A stretch of 33,105 bases of DNA from Gemmatimonadota bacterium (GTDB taxonomy: Bacteria > Gemmatimonadota > Gemmatimonadetes > Gemmatimonadales > GWC2-71-9), in assembly GCA_016794805.1 (NCBI GenBank), contig JAEUJI010000003.1:1-33105 (forward strand). The letters are read 5' to 3'. This document shows, piece by piece, positions 19,072 to 26,879 of the stretch. Under the pieces are notes generated by a model that saw only the letters and a program-made list of their open reading frames with translations, did no database searches and was not told the DNA's origin. The translations under genes were made by a program, and so were the position numbers. The first letter of the stretch is position 1; every line of letters starts with the position of its first letter.

Positions 19072-19577
19072 TGCGCATGCTGCTGCAGGCTGGGTCCCTC
19101 GCCGCGGTGCTGGTAGCCGCCCCGCTTGCGGCCCAGGGTGAATCGGGTATCCGGGTCGGTGATCGGGCCCCGGTGCTCAGCGTCAACGACCTCGATGGCA
19201 AGCCGGTGAACCTGGGCCAGTGGATCGGGAAGAAGCCGGTGCTGATCGAGTTCTGGGCCACCTGGTGCTCCAACTGCGAGGAACTGCTGCCGCGGTTCCG
19301 TGAGGCGCAGAAGCTGGTAGGGGACCGCGTCGAGTTCATCGGAGTCAACGTCACCGTCAACCAGACCCCCGCCCGGGTGCGCCGCTACCTCGAGGATCAC
19401 CCCATCCCCTTCCGGGTGCTCTACGACGATGAGGGTGCCAGCACCCGGGCCTACCTGGCCCCGGCCACCAGCTACGTGGTGATCGTGGACCGGGCCGGCA
19501 ACGTGGTCTACACCGGCGTCGGGGCCGACCAGCGATTCGAGCCGGCGCTCAAGCGGGTAGCCGGAGTCCAGGAGTAG
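19071..19577 (+). CDS. TlpA-like exported thioredoxin
   Basis: A 168-residue protein with a signal peptide ending PLAA before Gln22, then a thioredoxin fold with active site WCSNC (Cys66, Cys69) in LIEFWATWCSNCEELLP. The start overlaps the stop of the CcdA-type gene by one base. Where TlpA/ResA proteins normally have the cis-Pro directly before Thr, this one reads LAPATSYVVI, so Ala occupies that position and Pro is one residue earlier; this may alter substrate choice. From context it is the soluble carrier that takes electrons from the CcdA-type protein and passes them to the peroxiredoxin encoded 3 nt downstream. That relay is inference from gene order. Confidence 0.92.
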   Translation: MRMLLQAGSLAAVLVAAPLAAQGESGIRVGDRAPVLSVNDLDGKPVNLGQWIGKKPVLIEFWATWCSNCEELLPRFREAQKLVGDRVEFIGVNVTVNQTPARVRRYLEDHPIPFRVLYDDEGASTRAYLAPATSYVVIVDRAGNVVYTGVGADQRFEPALKRVAGVQE

Positions 19578-19580
19578 TCC

Positions 19581-20171
19581 ATGCGCATGCTGACAGTGGC
19601 GGTCACCGCCCTCATGCTGGTCATCTCCCTCCCGCTCACGGCCCAGGACCGGGACACGACGATTGGTCGCCCCACTGCGGTCCTCGTCTCGGGGCCGCGC
19701 GAGGGGGACCGGGCCCCTGACTTTCTCCTCCCCTGGGCCAGCAGGGACACCGTGGTCGGTTCGGAGCCATGGTTCGGCCTGAGCGGGCAGCGAGGCAAGG
19801 TGGTGGTCCTGGCCTTCTACCCCAAAGCGTTCACCCCGGGCTGCACCGCCGAGATGCGCACCTTTGCCGACCAGTACGCCGAGCTGTTCGGCGAGGATGT
19901 GGTGGTGGTGGGGATCAGCGCCGACTCGCTCGAGACGCAGCAGCGCTTCGCCGCCAGTCTCGGCCTCCCCTTCCGCCTGCTCTCCGACCGGGACCAGAAG
20001 GTCGCGAAGCTGTACGGCAGCGCGGATCGCGAGGGATATAACCGCCGCACCGTGTACGTCGTCGACCGGCAGGGCCGGGTGGCCTATGCCGACCTCCGCT
20101 TCCGCGCCCTGGAGCCCGCATCCTACCGCGACCTCGACCGGGCCGTGGACGCCGCCCGGGCGGGTCGCTGA
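19581..20171 (+). CDS. Exported one-Cys peroxiredoxin (Bcp/AhpC-TSA family)
   Basis: A 196-residue peroxiredoxin with a signal peptide ending LPLTA before Gln22. The peroxidatic cysteine is Cys88 in PKAFTPGCTAEM, the canonical PxxxTxxC setting. No other Cys occurs in the protein, so the resolving Cys of typical Bcp enzymes is missing and an external thiol must regenerate it. The TlpA-like thioredoxin encoded just upstream is the obvious donor. It should act on peroxides in the periplasm. GGAG lies 6 nt before the ATG and overlaps the tlpA-like stop, so the genes are one transcript. Confidence 0.92.
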   Translation: MRMLTVAVTALMLVISLPLTAQDRDTTIGRPTAVLVSGPREGDRAPDFLLPWASRDTVVGSEPWFGLSGQRGKVVVLAFYPKAFTPGCTAEMRTFADQYAELFGEDVVVVGISADSLETQQRFAASLGLPFRLLSDRDQKVAKLYGSADREGYNRRTVYVVDRQGRVAYADLRFRALEPASYRDLDRAVDAARAGR

Positions 20172-20194
20172 CCCTCTCTCAGGACCCCATCCAG

Positions 20195-21046
20195 ATGCCC
20201 CTGTTCTGTCGTCGCTGGACCGCCGTGGCCACGATTGCCCGTGCCCTCCCGGTCCTGGTGCTTCTCCCGCTCTCGCTCCAGGCCCAGGATACCGGGGCGC
20301 TCGCGGAGCCCAAGGTCACCTGGGAGATCGGGGAGGGGCAGGGGAACTGGTGCGTGCATCTCCTGCTCGACCCCCGCGCCGCCGCGGACCTGGCCATCAG
20401 GGGCCAGCGACCGGTGGCCGCCCGCGACTACCCCCTCCTCCACCCCGCGCTGCGCCGGGTCCTCACCGACGAGCCGCAGTACGCCGAGTGGGTTCCCTCC
20501 CAGGTCTGCCTCTGGTTCACCAAGGGGGTGTCCATTGGGAAACGGGACTACGAGCGGGCAGATGGGGGGAAGAAGCCGCTGGCGATCTTCTGGTGGGGGC
20601 TGGTCGCCACCGGGGACCGGCTCGGCTCCGGGCCGGGGCTGTCCCAGATCGTCCTGGCAACCAACAATTCCGGCCTCAAGCGGCAGATGGAGCTGTCCTT
20701 CATCCAGATGGAGCGGATCGAGATCAACCGGGAGCCCGTCCCGGAATCGGACGATGAGCAGTACCGGCTGCGCCTCGATCGGACCGACCTGGTCTTCTCC
20801 GGCCACCCCCGACCGGACTCGACCCTGAGCCTGGGCCCGGTCGGGCACCATTGGGCAGTCCGGGGGGATGGCAATCGGGTCTGGCAGGTCGAGTTCAGCG
20901 CCTATCCCACCCGGATCTCCGCCCTCCCTGGGGCCCTGAGATTCCAGGGGAAGGGAAAGCTCGCGGAGGCCCTTTCCGCGTCACCCATCCGGCTCGTTGG
21001 GACCTTCCTGGAGGGCGGTACGGCCTGGATGAAGTTCGTGGAGTAG
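20195..21046 (+). CDS. Exported protein of unknown function
   Basis: A 283-residue protein that I do not recognise. A signal peptide (basic start, hydrophobic PVLVLLPLSL) ends LQA before Gln31. The mature part is mixed alpha/beta with no repeat or TM segment. It has just two Cys (53 in GNWCVHL, 105 in SQVCLWF), which could form a disulfide. The last gene of the redox operon, 23 nt after the peroxiredoxin and directly before a terminator, it may be a substrate or partner of that system. AGGA sits 11 nt upstream of the ATG, rather far for a ribosome site. Confidence 0.8.
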   Translation: MPLFCRRWTAVATIARALPVLVLLPLSLQAQDTGALAEPKVTWEIGEGQGNWCVHLLLDPRAAADLAIRGQRPVAARDYPLLHPALRRVLTDEPQYAEWVPSQVCLWFTKGVSIGKRDYERADGGKKPLAIFWWGLVATGDRLGSGPGLSQIVLATNNSGLKRQMELSFIQMERIEINREPVPESDDEQYRLRLDRTDLVFSGHPRPDSTLSLGPVGHHWAVRGDGNRVWQVEFSAYPTRISALPGALRFQGKGKLAEALSASPIRLVGTFLEGGTAWMKFVE

Positions 21047-21073
21047 CCGCTTCCCGAAGCCCCGGCTGATGTG

Positions 21074-21114
21074 GAAACCTCGATCCGCCGTCCCGGATCG
21101 GGGTTTCTCCTTTT
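21074..21114 (+). terminator. Rho-independent terminator of the redox operon
   Basis: A 13-bp stem with one G-U pair (21074-21086 with 21095-21107; left arm GAAACCTCGATCC), 8-nt loop, then TCCTTTT ending at 21114. It starts 28 nt after the stop of the last operon gene. Confidence 0.85.
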
Positions 21115-21487
21115 GCCCCACTCCCCCCGGCCTACGGCCGGGCGGTCAGCATACCGGCTGTATATACACAATCTGTGCATAGAATACTCGGCACTGGCGA
21201 CACTGTCGCCACCCCTATTATCAACATCCGTCGTGACGTTTTTCCCATTGTGGGAACTGTGTTTAGCCGTTTGACCTCAAGTGGAAAACCAGCTGGAGGT
21301 CTAGTTGTTTATGCCACAGCGCCATGCAACCGGTATTCAGGCTGTTTCCCCATTCCACATGTGGATAAAGGCATGATTCCACAGGCGTGGGAGACTCAGT
21401 GTCGGAGTCGTGGCGGCTCCTACTGGCCACCGCTTTTTGTGTGGATAATTGTCATTGCGACGGCATTGTCAGTTTTCCACGACCGGA
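21115..21487 (+). other. Gene-free AT-richer region with DnaA boxes, origin-like
   Basis: This gap between the redox operon and the amidohydrolase is clearly less GC-rich than the rest of the window and shows no credible gene. It contains two perfect DnaA boxes in the same orientation, TGTGGATAA at 21360-21368 and 21440-21448. One-mismatch matches to TTATNCACA lie at 21162-21170, 21174-21182 (reverse) and 21218-21226. A two-mismatch form, TTTTCCACG, is at 21473-21481. Short palindromes lie at 21196-21210 (GGCGACA-C-TGTCGCC), 21242-21256 (TTCCCA-TTG-TGGGAA) and 21354-21365 (TCCACATGTGGA, overlapping the first perfect box), plus a GC hairpin at 21126-21142. The pattern fits a chromosomal origin or a DnaA-titrating or DnaA-regulated site. 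No dnaA, dnaN or other usual oriC neighbour is in the window. Confidence 0.5.
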
Positions 21488-21516
21488 TGGTCGTGGGTCG
21501 GCGCCGGGAGTAAGTT
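21488..21516 (+). promoter_or_regulatory. Possible promoter of the amidohydrolase gene, leaderless start
   Basis: TGGTCG (21488-21493), 17-nt spacer, TAAGTT (21511-21516), then 5 nt to the GTG at 21522. Spacing and -10 to start distance match those of the kinase promoter at 9849-9878. Confidence 0.4.
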
Positions 21517-21521
21517 GGGGC

Positions 21522-23096
21522 GTGGATCCTCCCCAACTCCCAGCATCCACCGGCCTGCTACGCGGCGGCCAGGTTCTCTCCCTCGTCCCGGGGGTGGAGG
21601 GTGACGCCATCTGGTGGCAGGAGGGTGTAATCCGGGCGGTTGCCACCGCCGCCGAGCTGGAGCGCCGGGTCCCCTCGAGGGTGCCCAGGTACGACCTTCC
21701 CCGCACCCTGATCACCCCTGGAATCGTGGACGGGCACACCCACTTCGCGATGTGGGCCCAAGGACGGAGACGGGTCCATCTCGCCGGTGCCAGCCGCCGG
21801 TCGGAGGCCCTGCGCCGGGTGGCGGGGGGGACGATCGAGCAGGGGTGGCTGCGGGGCCACGGCTGGGACGCGAACCGATGGGACGAGGCACCGGACCGGC
21901 GGTCGCTCGACGCGGTGGTCCCGGCCCCCGTCTTCCTGGAATCGGTAGATATCCACGCCGCCTGGGTGAACAGCGCGGCGCTGGCCCGGGCCGGGGTGGA
22001 CCGGAGCACGCCCGACCCGGTTGGGGGTCGGATCGTCCGCGATGCGGCGGGTGAGCCCACGGGGCTCCTGCTCGAGCGCGCCGTGGACCTGGTTCGCGCC
22101 GTGCTCCCGGCCCCGGATCCGGAGGGGCTTGTGACCGCCCTCCGTCAGGCTCAGGCCGATGCCCATGCGCTGGGCCTCACCGGCATTCACTCCATGGAAG
22201 GCCCCGACGCCCTGCGGGCCTTCCAGACCCTGGAGCGGCGAGGGGAACTGCGGCTACGGGTGTTCTTCCACCCGCCGGTGGCCCAGCTCCCCGACCTGCT
22301 CCGGCATCAGGCGCGGAGTGGGGAGGGGACGGGCTGGCTGGCCCTGGGCGGCATCAAGCTGTTCCTCGATGGCAGCCTGGGAAGCCGGACGGCCTGGATG
22401 CTCGAGCCCTATGAGGGGGGCGCCGACCACGGCCTGCCGCTGGCGGACACCGCCAACGCACGGCGGGTGGTGGAGGCCGCGGCCGGCGCCGGCATCGCGA
22501 GCACCATCCACGCCATCGGCGATGCGGCGGTGCGCCAGGCGCTGGACCTGCTGGCGCCGCTCCCTTCCGCGGCCCTCCCGCACCGGATCGAGCACTTTCA
22601 GTGTGTGCACCCCGCCGACCTGGGTCGCGCCGCGGCGCACGGCATCGTGCTGTCGATGCAGCCCGCGCACCTCCCCGCGGACGTGGCGCTCGCGGAGGAG
22701 CGGTGGGGGGCCCGCAGCAGCCGGGTGTACCCGTTCCGGTCACTGCAGGAGTCCGGCGCGGTCCTGGCCTTCGGCAGCGACGTCCCGGTGGCCTCCCCGG
22801 ATCCCCGGCAGGGGATCGCGGCGGCCATGGCGCGGGTGGCGGCGGACGGCAGCTTCGGCGAAGGGTGGCACGCCGGGGAGCGGCTCGATTTCGAGTCTGC
22901 GCTCCGGGCCTACACGGTGGGGAACGCCATTGCCGGCGGCGTGGCGAGCCGCCGCGGGCGGCTGGCCCCGGGGTATGACGCGGACCTGGTGGTGTGGAGC
23001 CTGGATGCCGGGGTGGCACGGGGGGACTGGCTCGCGGTGCGCGAGGCGCAGGTCCGCCTCACCGTCGTGGCCGGCGAGGTGGTGTTCCGCCGCTGA
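21522..23096 (+). CDS. YtcJ-like amidohydrolase (amidohydrolase family 3)
   Basis: A 524-residue metal-dependent hydrolase with the amidohydrolase TIM barrel flanked by N- and C-terminal beta pieces. Metal-site and family motifs are visible in order: GIVDGHTHF (HxH), SVDIHAAWVNSAAL, GGIKLFLDGSLGSRTAWML with a Lys, STIHAIGDAAVRQAL, HRIEHFQ and FGSDVPVASPDPRQG with the catalytic Asp. YtcJ-type proteins have no firmly established substrate. No signal peptide, so cytoplasmic. The reading frame is open back to 21387, but that part overlaps the DnaA-box region and shows no homology. The GTG at 21522 begins the conserved part and has a -10 box 5 nt upstream; this start is likely, not certain. Confidence 0.88.
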   Translation: MDPPQLPASTGLLRGGQVLSLVPGVEGDAIWWQEGVIRAVATAAELERRVPSRVPRYDLPRTLITPGIVDGHTHFAMWAQGRRRVHLAGASRRSEALRRVAGGTIEQGWLRGHGWDANRWDEAPDRRSLDAVVPAPVFLESVDIHAAWVNSAALARAGVDRSTPDPVGGRIVRDAAGEPTGLLLERAVDLVRAVLPAPDPEGLVTALRQAQADAHALGLTGIHSMEGPDALRAFQTLERRGELRLRVFFHPPVAQLPDLLRHQARSGEGTGWLALGGIKLFLDGSLGSRTAWMLEPYEGGADHGLPLADTANARRVVEAAAGAGIASTIHAIGDAAVRQALDLLAPLPSAALPHRIEHFQCVHPADLGRAAAHGIVLSMQPAHLPADVALAEERWGARSSRVYPFRSLQESGAVLAFGSDVPVASPDPRQGIAAAMARVAADGSFGEGWHAGERLDFESALRAYTVGNAIAGGVASRRGRLAPGYDADLVVWSLDAGVARGDWLAVREAQVRLTVVAGEVVFRR

Positions 23097-23174
23097 CCTG
23101 GCGCGGTGGATGTCCCGGACCCGGCAGTGGTCAGGGCGCCGCGCGCCGCCGTTCCGCCGCTCCCGCCGGACGAT

Positions 23175-23180
23175 TAGACT
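23175..23180 (+). promoter_or_regulatory. Possible -10 element of the pyk gene
   Basis: TAGACT in an otherwise GC-rich gap, about 44 nt before the GTG start. The hexamer 17 nt upstream (TTCCGC) is a poor -35, so this is tentative. Confidence 0.25.
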
Positions 23181-23224
23181 CCCCACCACTTGAGCCCCCG
23201 CCGCCCGCCAGCCTGAGGAGTCCC

Positions 23225-24688
<1,464 letters not shown>

Positions 24689-24690
24689 GG

Positions 24691-25470
24691 GTGAAGCTCA
24701 CTTTTCTCGGCACCGGCACGTCGTTCGGCGTCCCGCAGATCGGCTGCCACTGCCCGGTGTGCAGCTCCCGCGACCCGCGGGACCACCGGACCCGCTCGGG
24801 GGCGTTGCTGGAGGCCGGGGGGCGGACCCTCCTGATCGACACCGGGCCCGAGCTGCGGCTGCAGCTCCTGGCCGCAGGGGTGAACCGGGTGGACGCGGTG
24901 CTCTACACTCACGAGCATGCCGACCACCTGAACGGGATCGATGACCTCCGCATCTTCTCCGTGAAGCAGCGGGGGCCCCTGGTCTGCTACGGGCCGGCGG
25001 AGACCCTGGCCCGGGTGCGGGAGGGGTTCCGGTACATCTTCGATCACGAGGTGCACGCCTTCGAGGGCACCTCGAAGCCGCAGCTCCAGCTGCAGGCCCT
25101 GGAGCCGGGGATGCCCACCGAGATCGCCGGCATCCAGGTGCTGCCACTGGCGTTCGAGCACGGGTTCCTGCGGGTCTTCGGCTACCGCTTCGGGCCGATC
25201 GCCTACATCACCGACGTGAAGGCCGTGCCGCCGGAGGCCTACGGCGCGCTGGCGGGGCTGGAGGTCCTGGTGCTCAATTCACTCTGGTGGCGGCCGCACC
25301 CGACCCACCTTTCGATCGGCGAGGCGATCGACACCGCCCGCGCCCTCGGCGCGGAGCGCACGTACCTCACCCACCTTACCCATGAGACCGGACACGCCGA
25401 GCTGGCGGCCCAGTTGCCGCCCGGCGTCCTTCCCGCCTACGACGGGCTTTCGATCGAGGTCAACGGATGA
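24691..25470 (+). CDS. PhnP-like metallo-beta-lactamase-fold phosphodiesterase
   Basis: A 259-residue MBL-fold hydrolase. The di-metal motif THEHADH (His74, His76, Asp78, His79) and later ligands (LAFEHG, ITDVK, THLTHETGH) are present. Near the N-terminus GTGTSFGVPQIGCHCPVC carries Cys19, Cys21 and Cys24 in the CxCxxC spacing of the extra structural zinc site of PhnP, the 1,2-cyclic phosphodiesterase of the C-P lyase pathway. No phosphonate genes accompany it, so it more likely acts on another cyclic or linear phosphodiester. The GTG start lies 2 nt after pyk, and its stop overlaps pgi by 4 nt (ATGA), so all three genes are probably one transcript. Confidence 0.9.
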   Translation: MKLTFLGTGTSFGVPQIGCHCPVCSSRDPRDHRTRSGALLEAGGRTLLIDTGPELRLQLLAAGVNRVDAVLYTHEHADHLNGIDDLRIFSVKQRGPLVCYGPAETLARVREGFRYIFDHEVHAFEGTSKPQLQLQALEPGMPTEIAGIQVLPLAFEHGFLRVFGYRFGPIAYITDVKAVPPEAYGALAGLEVLVLNSLWWRPHPTHLSIGEAIDTARALGAERTYLTHLTHETGHAELAAQLPPGVLPAYDGLSIEVNG

Positions 25471-26843
25471 AGCTGCACTACGGACGGATGCTGAGTGACC
25501 GGCTGGATGGGGTGCACGGGCTGCCCCGTCCGCGCCTGCTGGAGCTGGCCCGCCGTTTTGGCGAAGTGCAGGCCGAGGTGCGCCGCCGCCGCGGCGCGGG
25601 AGAGTACGGCTTCTATGGCCTCGGAGACCAGGCGGCCTCCGTGACCCAGATCCGCCGTTTCGCCGAGGGGGTAGGGCAGGCGTTCGATCACGTCCTGGTC
25701 CTGGGGATCGGGGGCTCGGCGCTCGGCATGAAGGCGCTGCTCAATGCCCTGAAGCGGCCCGGCTGGAATGAGCTGGATGACGAAGGCCGGGAGTTCTTTC
25801 CCCGCCTCACTGTGCTGGACAACGTGGACCCGACGTCGGTGGCGGAAGCGCTCCGCCGGATGGACCCGCGCCGCGCCCTGGTCAACGTCATCAGCAAGTC
25901 CGGCGGTACCGCGGAGACCATGGCCCAGTACCTGGTGGTCCGGGAGTGGCTGGAGCGCGCGCTCGGCCCCGCTGCCGCCCGGCACCTGGTGTTCACTACC
26001 GACCCCGCGCGCGGGGCACTCCGGGAGATTGCGGCGCGGGATGGCATCGCGGCGCTCGAGGTGCCACCGGCGGTGGGCGGCCGCTTCAGCGTGCTGTCAC
26101 CGGTGGGGCTGCTCCCGGCGGCGCTGGTCGGGATCGACATCGAAGGGCTGCTCGCCGGGGCCCGCGATGCCCTGGCCGGCGCCGAGGCGGACGACCTGCT
26201 GCAGAATCAGTCCGCGCTCTGGTCGGCCCTCCACTGGGCGGCCGACACCGCGCTGGGGGCCCGCATCCACGTTCTGATGCCCTATACCGACCGGCTCCGG
26301 GAGTTCGCCGAGTGGTACCGGCAGCTCTGGGCTGAGAGCCTGGGCAAGGCGAAGGACCGCCGGGGGCAGGAGGTCCATACCGGCCCCACCCCGGTGGCCG
26401 CGGTCGGCCCCACCGACCAGCACAGCCAGGTGCAGCTCTTCATGGAGGGGCCCTTCGACAAGGTGGTCACCTTCATGGCAGTGGACCGGTTTGCCGAGGA
26501 TGTCACCATTCCCCAGGTGGCGGGACTCCCGGCGGATCTGGCCTACCTGCCAGGGCACTCGCTGGCCGGGCTCTTGCAGGCCGAGTATCAAGCCACCTCG
26601 GCCGCCCTCGCAAGCATGGGCCGGATGAACTGCTCGCTGCACCTGCCGGAGCTGTCCGCCCGGACCCTGGGGGAGGCCATCATGTTCTTCCAGCTCGCTA
26701 CCGGCTACGCCGGCGTCTGGTACGGGGTGGACCCGTTCGATCAGCCCGGTGTGGAGCTGGGCAAGCGACTCACCTTCGCCGCCATGGGGCGGGCTGGGTA
26801 CACCGCCGAACCGCTGGGGCTCCCCCCCGGCGACGTGGCGTAG
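25467..26843 (+). CDS. pgi: Glucose-6-phosphate isomerase
   Basis: A 458-residue isomerase interconverting glucose-6-phosphate and fructose-6-phosphate. Family motifs: VLVLGIGGSALGMKAL (about 76-91), NVISKSGGTAETM (phosphate binding), PYTDRLREFAEWYRQLWAESLGK, and the signature region TPVAAVGPTDQHSQVQLFMEGP with catalytic His. The active-site Lys is expected in GVELGKRL near the C-terminus, and it is there. Length matches the short bacterial/archaeal-like PGI group rather than the 550-residue E. coli type. The ATG overlaps the stop of the PhnP-like gene. Confidence 0.96.
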   Translation: MKLHYGRMLSDRLDGVHGLPRPRLLELARRFGEVQAEVRRRRGAGEYGFYGLGDQAASVTQIRRFAEGVGQAFDHVLVLGIGGSALGMKALLNALKRPGWNELDDEGREFFPRLTVLDNVDPTSVAEALRRMDPRRALVNVISKSGGTAETMAQYLVVREWLERALGPAAARHLVFTTDPARGALREIAARDGIAALEVPPAVGGRFSVLSPVGLLPAALVGIDIEGLLAGARDALAGAEADDLLQNQSALWSALHWAADTALGARIHVLMPYTDRLREFAEWYRQLWAESLGKAKDRRGQEVHTGPTPVAAVGPTDQHSQVQLFMEGPFDKVVTFMAVDRFAEDVTIPQVAGLPADLAYLPGHSLAGLLQAEYQATSAALASMGRMNCSLHLPELSARTLGEAIMFFQLATGYAGVWYGVDPFDQPGVELGKRLTFAAMGRAGYTAEPLGLPPGDVA

Positions 26844-26879
26844 GCTCTCATGTCAATCACCCTCCAGGACCCGGACCGT

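Noticed and set aside
18370-19577. Cytochrome c maturation locus
   Set aside because: A CcdA-type protein and a TlpA-like thioredoxin are present, but no Ccm or Ccs genes or cytochromes are nearby. The exported peroxiredoxin makes a peroxide-defence role more likely.
21115-21487. Structured RNA gene such as tmRNA, SRP RNA or RNase P RNA
   Set aside because: I searched by eye for their conserved cores and found none.
21175-21513. Small open frames in the DnaA-box region (112 codons, and the 5' extension of the amidohydrolase from 21387)
   Set aside because: No ribosome site, base composition unlike the real genes here, and the conserved amidohydrolase sequence begins only after 21522.
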